DNA of 64,000 nucleotides from G965230615 sp965230615. Its GTDB lineage: Bacteria > Pseudomonadota > Gammaproteobacteria > HTCC5015. The DNA lies in NCBI GenBank assembly GCA_965230615.1, contig OZ246012.1:3410001-3474000 (forward strand), read 5' to 3'. This document shows positions 16,883 to 25,763 of the stretch, in pieces. Positions within the stretch are counted from its first letter, which is position 1. Each line of letters starts with the position of its first letter. The position numbers and the translations under genes are program-made. Below the pieces are notes generated by a model that was not told the DNA's origin, ran no database searches, and was given only the letters and a program-made list of their open reading frames with translations.

Positions 16883-18598
16883 ATGATTATATGTTCATGG
16901 GTGACAAGGCTGTGCTGCGTACTGTTGGTAGCCAGCTTGATGCAGGGTTGTTCAAGCAGTGAAAAAACAACAGCTCAAGACGATGTCTTGGCTGGAATTG
17001 CCAGTGAGGCGGCAAATAATAGGGATGAAATTGTTGCTGATATTGGGCCACGTGCAGGGGATAACGATGATGATGTCGGTAATGATAATAGCAGTCAGCT
17101 TGCCCCAGATGGAAAAGGTGGAAAAGATGAAATTATCCCAGGAAATCAGGGATCCACAGAGCCATTAAATGATATTCAAATACCCAGTGTTAATTTTTCA
17201 GCGGGGTTATTGTTTGGGCCAGAAGGTATAGAGCCAGGACGGCCGGATGCGTGTGAGGCGGCACCCTCTTCGCGATGCTACTGGGTTGATGCGGCTGCGC
17301 CTGATGGTGGTGATGGATCCTTCGCCAGTCCTTACAACAGCTTTGAAGCGGTTGTAGGGTATCGCACAACGAATAATGCTTATGTGACAGGCGTTTTGCG
17401 CGGTGGCGATCACCTTTATCTTAAAGGTGAGTTTGATATGAATGAGCATGTTGAAAATGGTGGTAAAACCATTCGCTTATTCATCGGTGATCCTGCACAA
17501 GGTGGAACAGCAACTAATCCTACTGTTATTAAAACATATAAGGGGGAGCCAAGATCAGTGTTTAATGGTCGACATCGACAGGTGGCTAGCATGGACACAG
17601 AGCCAGCTGGTTTGATTCATATAAGGACTTCCTTTTCTCGTCAAATTGAGAATATTGTTTTTCAAAATATTGAAATCAAAAATGCGGTTGGCTTAGGTAT
17701 GTCATTTACAGATGGCGTGGCATCTGCAGAGGTTGTGAGCGTCGTGATAAGTGATACCTCGCTGCGCGATGGTGATAGTAGTCGTGGTGGAGTGCACTTT
17801 AAATTTGATCGTGGTCGACCGCAGTTTGTTGTGAGAAATAGTTTTTTTACGCGTAACTATTTAGCTGAGGGAGGTAACGCTGGGCTTTTTAGAGGGACAA
17901 GTAATAATATTGGTGGCGTGAATATATTGTTGGCGTCTGATATGCAGCCGGGTGCGAAAATAACGGTGAGAGATAATATATTTCTCGATGAGTTTTATGC
18001 CATCAGGCACAAGAAATACGGTAATGTTGAAACCGAAATCTTTGGCAATATGATTGCGAATGCTAAAGTTGGCTACTTTATTCGAGGGCAGGCAAATAAT
18101 TTTCATCACAATATATTGCAAGATGTAGATTTAGGCGTCTACCTTGAAGCCGAAAATCAACATGGTGATATGCAGGCTAATATCATGAATAATACTTTTG
18201 TTGATGGTCAGCGACTGATCGATTCTGGTTTTGAAAATACCAGTGGCAGAGCACGGCTTGCGAATGTGTTTAATAACATCTTTTCCAGTCAGCGTGAGCG
18301 CTTTCCCATTGCATTGTCCAAGGATCCCAGTGATGATGATTATGATATAAGTCAGTTTACTGGCCATCATAACCTTTTCAATATTGCTGGAAGCACTATT
18401 TTTAAAAACAAAGGGACTGAGTATAACTTTGCCGAAGGCATGGCACTGCTCAATGACGCTAGTTCGCGTCAGGGTGTACCGGGTTTTGTCAATGAATCCG
18501 ACGATATTAATACAGCAGACTATCGCCTGCGACCTGACTCTGTCGCTAAAAACGCGGGGAGCGATGGCAGAGATTTAGGTGCTCTGCAAAACAACTAG
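16883..18598 (+). CDS. Right-handed parallel beta-helix lipoprotein (copy 2)
   Basis: Paralogue of the preceding gene, 571 residues. The lipoprotein signal ends LMQGC (Cys23). The linker is about 50 residues longer than in copy 1, rich in Asp, Asn and Gly, and unlike it. From the NFSAGLLFGPEGIEPG region (near residue 105) onward the two proteins align almost without gaps, with long identical stretches such as GGDHLYL, RNSFF, NNIGGVNILL and RDNIFLDEFYAIRHKKYGN. Linkers have diverged while the helix core is conserved, which points to selection on the fold. A 234-base gap with a hairpin separates the genes, so each may have its own promoter. Catalytic function is not recognised. Confidence 0.8.
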   Translation: MIICSWVTRLCCVLLVASLMQGCSSSEKTTAQDDVLAGIASEAANNRDEIVADIGPRAGDNDDDVGNDNSSQLAPDGKGGKDEIIPGNQGSTEPLNDIQIPSVNFSAGLLFGPEGIEPGRPDACEAAPSSRCYWVDAAAPDGGDGSFASPYNSFEAVVGYRTTNNAYVTGVLRGGDHLYLKGEFDMNEHVENGGKTIRLFIGDPAQGGTATNPTVIKTYKGEPRSVFNGRHRQVASMDTEPAGLIHIRTSFSRQIENIVFQNIEIKNAVGLGMSFTDGVASAEVVSVVISDTSLRDGDSSRGGVHFKFDRGRPQFVVRNSFFTRNYLAEGGNAGLFRGTSNNIGGVNILLASDMQPGAKITVRDNIFLDEFYAIRHKKYGNVETEIFGNMIANAKVGYFIRGQANNFHHNILQDVDLGVYLEAENQHGDMQANIMNNTFVDGQRLIDSGFENTSGRARLANVFNNIFSSQRERFPIALSKDPSDDDYDISQFTGHHNLFNIAGSTIFKNKGTEYNFAEGMALLNDASSRQGVPGFVNESDDINTADYRLRPDSVAKNAGSDGRDLGALQNN

Positions 18599-18630
18599 TC
18601 AGCAGTACTTATATTTCGATAAAAAACGAT

Positions 18631-18659
18631 AAAAGCCTCTATTTTCTATAGGGGCTTTT
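18631..18659 (+). terminator. Rho-independent terminator after beta-helix copy 2
   Basis: A 12-bp stem with one G-T wobble (AAAAGCCTCTAT pairing with ATAGGGGCTTTT) encloses a 5-base loop and ends in CTTTTCTG. It begins 33 bases after the stop codon. The A-rich 5' arm and T-rich 3' arm give the usual terminator pattern, and it could work in both directions. Confidence 0.8.
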
Positions 18660-18697
18660 CTGTATCATCGTCAAAAAAACACGCGAAGATAAAGAAG

Positions 18698-19690
18698 ATG
18701 ACCGACGTCTACTTTTATATATCAAAAGAATACTGGAAAGATGACTTCCCAGCTGCTGATGATTTTACCTGGGAAGGCTATGGCTTTGGCGTATACTGCT
18801 GGGTACTGCAGACCTATAATAAGCTTAAAAATGCAGGCCACAATAATTACCATTTGTGCAATGAAATACCTGACGAAGGTATTATTATTTCTCATCGAGG
18901 GGCTTTAGAAGATAGTTTTAAGCCAAATAGCAAGCAACTGTTGTTTTGCATGCAGGCTGATTGGGGGCGTCATCCTTATGCTCAGGCCCACTCAGTGCAG
19001 AATAATAAGCAGACTTTTAAAGAAGGTACGCCAACGATTAATCGATACCTGCAACCCGGCCCATCATATTACACGCGCCTTTGGCCGCAACCTGGTCTGC
19101 AAGGGCGCGATAATACTCGAGGCGATTCTTTTGAGAACGTGGCTTATTTAGGTAATCCAGAAAATCTGGCCGCAGGTTTAAGGTCTGCCGAATGGAAAGC
19201 TTCATTAGACGCTTTGGGCGTTAATTGGCTAATTGAGACTGAAGTCGAAAAGTGGATTGATTATAGCAACGTTGATTGTATGGTTGCAGTGCGCTCATTT
19301 GATTATGCTGAGCATTTAGTGAAGCCTGCTAACAAACTTTATAATGCTTGGTTAGCAGGTATACCGGCAATTCTTGGGCATGAAAGCGCTTATCAGTATG
19401 AGCGCAAAAGCGAGTACGATTACTTGGAAGTCGTCAGTGTAGAAGACGCTTACGAGGCAGTTAAAAAACTCAAGCAAGATGCAGACTATCGTAACAAAAT
19501 GATTGCTAATGGCCAGCAACGCGCAGCTGAGATTCAAGATTCGAAGCTTGTTGATAGTTGGGTAGCGCTTATAGAAGATAAGCTTAAAGCTGACTATGAG
19601 CGGTGGCGAAGCTGTGGTGCGCTAAAACGGCAATGGTTTTTTATGAATCGCCATCTGGCGAGATTTGCGCGGAAAATAAAACCCAGTTAA
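18698..19690 (+). CDS. Glycosyltransferase-like protein (GT-B type, family uncertain)
   Basis: Cytoplasmic protein of 330 residues. The C-terminal half has the layout of a GT-B donor domain: NVDCMVAVRSF, then NKLYNAWLAGIPAILGHESAY near residues 210-235, followed by an EDAYEAVKKL helix and a REM-type C-terminal helix. The N-terminal half lacks recognisable motifs. There is no signal peptide or membrane segment. It has its own upstream region after the terminator at 18631 and ends 66 bases from a converging GT-like gene. The best reading is a divergent glycosyltransferase of the surface-polysaccharide region; donor and acceptor are unknown. Confidence 0.6.
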   Translation: MTDVYFYISKEYWKDDFPAADDFTWEGYGFGVYCWVLQTYNKLKNAGHNNYHLCNEIPDEGIIISHRGALEDSFKPNSKQLLFCMQADWGRHPYAQAHSVQNNKQTFKEGTPTINRYLQPGPSYYTRLWPQPGLQGRDNTRGDSFENVAYLGNPENLAAGLRSAEWKASLDALGVNWLIETEVEKWIDYSNVDCMVAVRSFDYAEHLVKPANKLYNAWLAGIPAILGHESAYQYERKSEYDYLEVVSVEDAYEAVKKLKQDADYRNKMIANGQQRAAEIQDSKLVDSWVALIEDKLKADYERWRSCGALKRQWFFMNRHLARFARKIKPS

Positions 19691-19756
19691 TCGCGTAATC
19701 GACGTTGTCTTATTGCGTTCCGTGCGTTGTGCGCTAAGCGGATTAGCTCAGAAAAG

Positions 19757-20878
19757 TTAGCTAGGCGAAAAAATTTCTTTTAGGCGAGCTTGCATCTGTG
19801 CTGCGGGTTTGGCGTTTTGCAGATAATACTGCTGGGCATGATATTGCATTTGCGCAACTTTTTCAGGGTTAGCCAGTAGCTCGCTGCAAAGCTTGACGCA
19901 TTCTGAAGGAGAGCGATAATACGCAATATCCCGGCCTGCCACTAAGTCCTTAGGCAAATTGTAAACTAAGGGTTCACTGATAATGCATTTGCTGGCAGCG
20001 AGGTATTCCGGCAATTTAGCCCCTATTGAACCGTGCAAGCCTGTGGAAGCTATACAAATATCGGCATTCTGCATAATTTTCAAGTAGTTGGCGCGAGTGC
20101 ATAACCTATGTTCAATAACATATTCTGGATGATGCTGTAAAGAGTAAGCGTCCTCCATAATGCCGCCTAAAAATTTATCACCAAGCAAGCGGCGTAACTC
20201 ATCTACCAGTTGTAAACGGCTATTATTCAGTGCGATTACACCTTCACGATAATCTTCGGGGATTTCTGCAGGATCCCAGATTCGCGTGAAGAAAATTATT
20301 TTGCCATCAAAGTTTTGCTTTGGCGGGCTTTCATAATGTTCGGGATTTATCAGATAAGAATAGGTTTTAGATAAGCCTAAACGAAACAGTGTGCTCTTAA
20401 ACGGGCCTTTATAATGCTCAATGATATTTTTTATCCGTGCAGGGCTTGTCGGTAATAATTGGCCGTTTAAGTGAAGGTATTGACGGCGATAAGTGTACTC
20501 GCCGAATTGTGATAAGCTTTTACAAGCAAAATACAAACCATAAGGTTTAATTTTCCCTCTGAGCCTGGGATCAATAACGCGATCGAGGTGCTCGGCCGAA
20601 AAGCTACGCTTGAAATAAATATCGCACTTTTCCAAGCCGTCTAAGGAGGCAACGTCAGGCCAATCTACCATGTCAATACAGGCTGTTTTTGTTTGTTGAG
20701 TATCAGTATCAAATACCTCTAACCAGAGCGTGCCGCCAGTGTGTTGTCGGTAAGGTTTGCGTAGCTTAGTCTTGCTGTTTACCTTTATAACGTTTTTAGC
20801 GGCCAAGTCATATAAGCCAGCAATCGGATGTGATGTGTGGCGTTCAATACTGTCGGGTAAAATGGAGACTTCAAGCAT
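19757..20878 (-). CDS. Glycosyltransferase-like protein, last gene of minus-strand operon
   Basis: Protein of 373 residues. The C-terminal part resembles the donor domain of GT-B enzymes: MQNADICIASTGLHGSIGAKLPEYLAASKCIISEP near residues 265-300, followed by a terminal helical region. The N-terminal 200 residues are divergent and contain no signal peptide. It starts two bases after the stop of the PaaK/CapK-like gene and is the last of six tightly packed minus-strand genes, so it is surely co-transcribed with them. Its role is probably sugar transfer in a surface glycan; the precise family is not assigned. Confidence 0.6.
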   Translation of the reverse strand: MLEVSILPDSIERHTSHPIAGLYDLAAKNVIKVNSKTKLRKPYRQHTGGTLWLEVFDTDTQQTKTACIDMVDWPDVASLDGLEKCDIYFKRSFSAEHLDRVIDPRLRGKIKPYGLYFACKSLSQFGEYTYRRQYLHLNGQLLPTSPARIKNIIEHYKGPFKSTLFRLGLSKTYSYLINPEHYESPPKQNFDGKIIFFTRIWDPAEIPEDYREGVIALNNSRLQLVDELRRLLGDKFLGGIMEDAYSLQHHPEYVIEHRLCTRANYLKIMQNADICIASTGLHGSIGAKLPEYLAASKCIISEPLVYNLPKDLVAGRDIAYYRSPSECVKLCSELLANPEKVAQMQYHAQQYYLQNAKPAAQMQARLKEIFSPS

Positions 20879-20880
20879 GG

Positions 20881-22230
20881 TTATTGATCCAGCATGGATT
20901 TTATAAGTCGTATTTTGCCAGATTTCTCTCGTTTTATATGGCTTACATAGTTAAAAGTATATTTAAATTCGTGTTGTAGCTTATCATTCATTCTTTGTTG
21001 TAGTTCGCTTTCGATTGCTGTTTGCAAGCTGACCTGGTTTTGCATAACAAGATTAATTGTAAAGCTGTCAATAGCAGTTTGTACAACTTGGAACTGTTTA
21101 ATATCGTCGTGTTTTTCTTTTAGTTCTTCAAAGATATACATAACAATCTCTGGATGAGCTTTAGAACCATCAGGTTTACATACTAGGTCGTAAGCGCGGC
21201 CATGAATTTTTTCAATGATAGGTAGATTGCAACCGCAGTCGCAGTTGCCTTGGCGACGTGTGGCATAATCGGCTAATTTATACCGAATGAGTGGCATCGC
21301 ATAGTTATGCAGATCAGTGACGACGATCTCACCTGTTTCACTTGGCTGATCATTTTCATCCAAAATTTCAACAATAAGGTTGTCTGACATGATATGCATA
21401 TTGCCTTTTTTGCATTCGTGCGCAATGGAGCCAACTTCGCCGCAACCATATTCATTGTATATTTTTAAACCGGTATAACCCTCGATAAAGTGACGACTGC
21501 TATCGGTCAATACCTCCGAGGTGGTGATAATAGAGCGTACTGAGCCAGGTAACTTTAAGTCATTTTCTTTTAAGTGGCGAATAAATGTCTCTATAACCGA
21601 TACATAGCCATATAAGTATTTTGGTTTTAATTTTAGAAGCTCTTGGTGATAGTGGTTGAATTGGTCATGGTTGATAGTGAAAGCAGAAAGCCTTTTGCGG
21701 TTGGATACAAAGTCAATCAGTTGATACTTAAATCGATTTTTGGCGGTTATCGGTACTCCCCAAAAACGCGCTTGCGCATCACCAATGCTTACATCAGCCC
21801 ATTCGTAAGCGCGCCAGGTTGCAGCGCGTTCGCGTGCCAGTGCAGTTACATTTTTCCAAATGGTCACGGCTTGTCCGGTAGAGCCGCCGGTAGTCTTGGC
21901 TGTTTTTCTAAAAAAAGGTAAGCCTGTTTGGATTTGTTCAGTATTTGCATTTAGATCAGCTTTGCTAAGGCAAGGAATTTTCTGCAGGTCGGCTAAACTA
22001 TTAATGCTATCAGGCTGTATATTGTGTTTGGTAAACAACATCTGATAGTAAGGGCTTTTTTGAGCTGCATAACGCAATAGCTTCTTTAAATGTTTTAATT
22101 GATAGGCTTCAATATCTGCAGGTTTGCCAAACTGAAATTGACGATATTTTTTAAGATAGAGAAAAACATGCTCGCCTTTAAGCGTGGTAACAGGAAAGTA
22201 AAATAAAAATTTAGAGAGTATTGTATTCAT
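20881..22230 (-). CDS. PaaK/CapK-like adenylate-forming protein
   Basis: Protein of 449 residues of the phenylacetate-CoA ligase (PaaK) and CapK family. The adenylation P-loop is TTGGSTGQ at residues 113-120; further motifs are EYGCGEVGSIAHEC near residue 255-270 and VTDLHNYAMPLIRYKLAD near residue 305-322. A cysteine cluster (CDCGC) near residue 331 is likely zinc-binding, as in PaaK relatives. In capsule and exopolysaccharide loci these proteins are believed to activate an acid for attachment to the glycan, but few have been tested. Its neighbours are glycosyltransferases on both sides (7 and 2 base gaps), so a glycan-modifying ligase is more likely than aromatic catabolism. Confidence 0.82.
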   Translation of the reverse strand: MNTILSKFLFYFPVTTLKGEHVFLYLKKYRQFQFGKPADIEAYQLKHLKKLLRYAAQKSPYYQMLFTKHNIQPDSINSLADLQKIPCLSKADLNANTEQIQTGLPFFRKTAKTTGGSTGQAVTIWKNVTALARERAATWRAYEWADVSIGDAQARFWGVPITAKNRFKYQLIDFVSNRKRLSAFTINHDQFNHYHQELLKLKPKYLYGYVSVIETFIRHLKENDLKLPGSVRSIITTSEVLTDSSRHFIEGYTGLKIYNEYGCGEVGSIAHECKKGNMHIMSDNLIVEILDENDQPSETGEIVVTDLHNYAMPLIRYKLADYATRRQGNCDCGCNLPIIEKIHGRAYDLVCKPDGSKAHPEIVMYIFEELKEKHDDIKQFQVVQTAIDSFTINLVMQNQVSLQTAIESELQQRMNDKLQHEFKYTFNYVSHIKREKSGKIRLIKSMLDQ

Positions 22231-22236
22231 ATGGCT

Positions 22237-23463
22237 TTAGAGCGTTGTTATCTTGTCGGCATAAGCCTTGCCTATTGCGCTGTAGCCATATTTTGCTTCA
22301 GCAAGGCGGCGGCCATTGGTGGATAGCTTTTCTTGTAAATCAGGTGAATCAAGTAAGCGGCATATGGCATCAATAAATTCGGTACCAGTCTTTGCATAGA
22401 GTACTGATTCGCCATCAACGACATCAATGCCTTCACAGCTGGCTGGGTGAGCGACAATCGGAAAAGCCATTGCCAGCGCATCGAGAATTTTGAGTTTGGT
22501 GCCGCCACCATCCATGATAGTGCAGACATAAATATTGCTACGGTTCATCACTGTGCGAATATCGTCAACAAAACCATGTGCAATAAATTGTGGATCCTGC
22601 TCTGCAAGCGCTAACAAATCCTGACTAGGGTTTTTGCCAACCATATTCATAACGACATTATTGCGCTTTTGTTTTAGGCCTGGCCATATTTCACGAGTGA
22701 AAAAGCGCATGGCAGCAAGGTTGGGGTACCAGTCCAGGCCACCTGCAAAGATTAAACTGCCAGCTTGTACCTGGCTACGGTCAGGAGTAAAAAAATCTAA
22801 GTCTACGCCATTAGGCACATCAATGACGTTAAGGCTGGGGTCCACTGCATGTAAGCGTTCTATGTCCAGCGTAGAGCAGGTGATATTTAAATCATAATTA
22901 GCACAATATTGTTTTTCATAGCGTGTTAATTTATGGCCTTCAATAGAGAAATAAATGCGTTTGAGTAAGCTTTTCTCATTGGATGCTCGGCGTAACATCA
23001 TATGTGATTCAATATTGTGGTGGTTGAGTACTTTTTTAGGGCCTGAAAAGATTTCAGCGAAAGGTACCAGGCTAATAGTATCAGCATGAATGGCGTCGAA
23101 AGTATACTGGCTTTGCCATTGTTTGGTGGCTTGCATCATTAAATCTGATTTTAGCCAGTTGATAGTATAGGGCTTCGTTGAAAATAAACTGCTAAGTGCT
23201 AAATTGCGTTTGCCATTTGGTGTTAACTCACAGGGTATTGGGAGGAATTTAACATCTTTGCAAAATTTGCGTAATTCAGCTTCAGCTTCTTCGAGTCCGG
23301 CTTCGAGTGAAGGGAACATGGACTTGAGCATTTTGCTTTGAATAAATGACAGCAAATAAACTTCATGATATTTGGCTAGCTCTTTTAATAGGTTATGACT
23401 TCTTTGTAGTACGCCACCTTTAGGTGGGTAGGGAACTAAATGCGATAGCCAAAGTATTTTCAT
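22237..23463 (-). CDS. Glycosyltransferase family 4 (possibly the XrtA-associated TIGR03087 type)
   Basis: GT-B glycosyltransferase of 408 residues. The N-terminus MKILWLSHLVPYPPKGGVLQ is the usual opening of the sugar transferases found with PEP-CTERM/XrtA systems (TIGR03087), and the donor site shows GGLDWYPNLAAMRFF near residue 240 and GGGTKLKILDALAMAFPIVA near residue 325-345. It lies within the minus-strand operon, 22 bases from the upstream GT gene and 6 bases from the PaaK/CapK-like gene. The subfamily call rests on sequence impression only. Confidence 0.82.
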   Translation of the reverse strand: MKILWLSHLVPYPPKGGVLQRSHNLLKELAKYHEVYLLSFIQSKMLKSMFPSLEAGLEEAEAELRKFCKDVKFLPIPCELTPNGKRNLALSSLFSTKPYTINWLKSDLMMQATKQWQSQYTFDAIHADTISLVPFAEIFSGPKKVLNHHNIESHMMLRRASNEKSLLKRIYFSIEGHKLTRYEKQYCANYDLNITCSTLDIERLHAVDPSLNVIDVPNGVDLDFFTPDRSQVQAGSLIFAGGLDWYPNLAAMRFFTREIWPGLKQKRNNVVMNMVGKNPSQDLLALAEQDPQFIAHGFVDDIRTVMNRSNIYVCTIMDGGGTKLKILDALAMAFPIVAHPASCEGIDVVDGESVLYAKTGTEFIDAICRLLDSPDLQEKLSTNGRRLAEAKYGYSAIGKAYADKITTL

Positions 23464-23485
23464 TGATTAAACCTTATATTATCGA

Positions 23486-24610
23486 TTAGCTGAGCGAGTG
23501 GTAAGCGGAGAGATACTTTTGCATGCAGTCATCGTATGCAAAATTACGTTGGTATAAATCAAGCGACTGAGTGGAAAACTGCTGGCGTAGTGTACTCTCG
23601 TTTAAGAGTGTGGCTATTTTATGGCTGAGTGCCTGGCTATTATCCGCTGGTACAAGGTAGCCATTTTCTTGATCGCTGACAAGCTCCGCATTACTGCCCA
23701 CATCAGTGACAACGCAGGGTAAGCTGTGAGCCAGTGCTTCGAGTATACTCATCGACAGCCCTTCAGTGTCAGAGCACTGAATAAAGATATCACTGATCTG
23801 TAATAAGTGATTAACATCATTGCGCATACCGGTAAAAATAACACTGTTATCCAGTGCCAATGAGGTGCATAGCTGTTGAGTGCTCTCTAACTCGGGTCCA
23901 TCGCCAACAATAAGTAGCTTGTAGTCTTTGTTACTATCAGGTAATTGCTGTAAAGCCTTTAGTAATAGGTCATGACGTTTTAACTTTACCAGGCGGCCCA
24001 CGCAGATTAATACCGGAATGCCGGGCTCAATATTTAAGCTGTGCTTGAGTTGTGCATGATTTTCTTGAGTCAGCCTGTTGGCAGGCTTAACGGTGTTATA
24101 AATCGTCGATAAGCTTGCTTGGCTAAAATAGGCTCTTTCTCGATACCAGCTTTGCATGGATTGTGAGACAGTAAACAATTTGGTGCCAAGCAGTGTTGCT
24201 ATTTGTAATAAGCGGATGCGAGCTGGGCTTTCCTCAATCATATGGATATCGTGCAAAGTGCCAATATGTGCTTTGCCCGCCAGAAAGGCGCCAGCTGCAG
24301 CACCCGTAATGGGGCCAAATAAATGCGAGTGCAGCACATCAATTTTTTGCTCGAGCAGCGTTTTACGTAAGCTGATGGCAAAACGCCATAAGGTTTTATA
24401 AGACTTAAAGTGCTCTCGACCTGGCATGCTGGCTTCTTGGATACCCATTTGTGGGCACTTTTCTTTAAAATAAGGATGGTCAAAGTGTAATACCAATGAG
24501 TCGATATTATGTTGGTTGCTGTAAGCGCAAATATCCAGCAGCAGTTTCTCTGCGCCACCAGGGACTTCGGTTTCAATAAAGTGAGCTACTTTCACGTTAG
24601 AGCTGCTCAT
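23486..24610 (-). CDS. Glycosyltransferase family 4
   Basis: GT-B enzyme of about 374 residues. The motifs HFIETEVPGGAEKLLLDIC at the N-terminus, GRLVKLKRHDLLLKA mid-protein and CSDTEGLSMSILEALAHSLPCV near residue 285-305 define GT4. The frame is open to TTG 24625, but ATG 24610 forms an ATGA overlap with the stop of the upstream gene and is the more natural start. The upstream gene is also GT4 and clearly related, so the two may be an old tandem duplication. Donor and acceptor are unknown. Confidence 0.87.
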   Translation of the reverse strand: MSSSNVKVAHFIETEVPGGAEKLLLDICAYSNQHNIDSLVLHFDHPYFKEKCPQMGIQEASMPGREHFKSYKTLWRFAISLRKTLLEQKIDVLHSHLFGPITGAAAGAFLAGKAHIGTLHDIHMIEESPARIRLLQIATLLGTKLFTVSQSMQSWYRERAYFSQASLSTIYNTVKPANRLTQENHAQLKHSLNIEPGIPVLICVGRLVKLKRHDLLLKALQQLPDSNKDYKLLIVGDGPELESTQQLCTSLALDNSVIFTGMRNDVNHLLQISDIFIQCSDTEGLSMSILEALAHSLPCVVTDVGSNAELVSDQENGYLVPADNSQALSHKIATLLNESTLRQQFSTQSLDLYQRNFAYDDCMQKYLSAYHSLS

Positions 24611-25749
24611 GTTTGACACATCCAATTGCTGAGCTGCTGGTAGAGGCTTATATAAGCTTGTACGCTTTTGTTAATTGAGTAGTGGTTTGATACACGTTCA
24701 AAAGCATTGCTTGCAAATGTTTGTAGCTCGTCACGATTGTTTAGCATTTTTAAAATAGCGTCTTGGTAGCCTGTAACGCTATGGTTATTAACGAGTAAAC
24801 CGCAGGTGCCATTATCGAGTAGTTGAGGAATGCCGCCAACGGCATGCGCAATAATAGGGATGTTTAATGACATTGCTTCGAGTAAGGTCATTGGTAAGCC
24901 TTCCTGGTCAGATGGCATAACAAGTACATCCATTTGTGATAAGTGCGGATAAATAGGGCTGATGCTTCCAGGTAGGCTGATTGACGCTGATAAGTTAAGC
25001 TGTACGACTTTATCTTTAATCGCATTGAACTGCGGGCCATTGCCAAAAAGGTAAAGGTGTAATTTTTGTCTTGTAGTATCGTCCAGCATTGCTAATACAT
25101 CTACCAGTAAGCTTTGCTGTTTTAGTGGCACAAAGCGACCAATACAGGCAATTTTAAATTTATCTGCCGGGTATTCAGGCTGCTGCTGTAATGCGATACG
25201 TTTTACTTCTTCTATATTGATTGCGTTTTCAAACAAAGCAACTTTATCTTTGCCTAAACGTGCGATAAATTTTTCTGCGAGTGGTTCTGAAACTGCGATC
25301 AGTTTGTTGATAGTGCAACGTGTTATAAACCTGTCGAGAAAATTAATAGCGAGCTTGTGTGGCTTTAAAATGCTGGCTTTGGTTTCGGTGTCGCCATGTG
25401 CGGTTCTGACCATGGCAATATCAGATATAGCTGTTTTAGCCAAAGCCGCTAATACATACTCTTTGTAACCATGCGCGTGAATAACATTAGGTGAGATAAT
25501 ACGGATGGTTTTGCGTAGCTGTGACAGCATTCTTTGTGCTGCAAGCTGATTTTCATCGATGGTAATAACAGTAATGTGAAGCGCCGCTAATTTATCTGCC
25601 AAAGTACCTTTGTTAAATAATACGACAGTCACATCGACGCCAGCATGATGGAGTGCTTGTGCGAGATTAAATAACTGTACTTCAGCACCTGCCCATAAGT
25701 CGCCAGATGATACATGCATGACAGAAAGTTGTTGGCTGTTATTGTCCAT
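24607..25749 (-). CDS. Glycosyltransferase family 4
   Basis: GT-B enzyme of 380 residues. It shows the GT4 motifs HVSSGDLWAGAEVQLFNLAQ at the N-terminus, IGRFVPLKQQSLLVDVL near residue 200 and MPSDQEGLPMTLLEAMSLNIPII near residue 280-300 with the conserved Glu pair. No membrane segments are seen. It overlaps the next gene by four bases and lies 45 bases downstream of the deacetylase gene, in a compact operon. It probably adds one sugar to a surface glycan repeat. Confidence 0.87.
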   Translation of the reverse strand: MDNNSQQLSVMHVSSGDLWAGAEVQLFNLAQALHHAGVDVTVVLFNKGTLADKLAALHITVITIDENQLAAQRMLSQLRKTIRIISPNVIHAHGYKEYVLAALAKTAISDIAMVRTAHGDTETKASILKPHKLAINFLDRFITRCTINKLIAVSEPLAEKFIARLGKDKVALFENAINIEEVKRIALQQQPEYPADKFKIACIGRFVPLKQQSLLVDVLAMLDDTTRQKLHLYLFGNGPQFNAIKDKVVQLNLSASISLPGSISPIYPHLSQMDVLVMPSDQEGLPMTLLEAMSLNIPIIAHAVGGIPQLLDNGTCGLLVNNHSVTGYQDAILKMLNNRDELQTFASNAFERVSNHYSINKSVQAYISLYQQLSNWMCQT

Positions 25750-25763
25750 ATTATCGACAGTGA

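Noticed and set aside
19735..19765. GGATTAGCTCAG-like sequence resembling a tRNA D-arm
   Set aside because: No acceptor stem, anticodon arm or T-arm could be found around it, and it runs into the end of a minus-strand gene.
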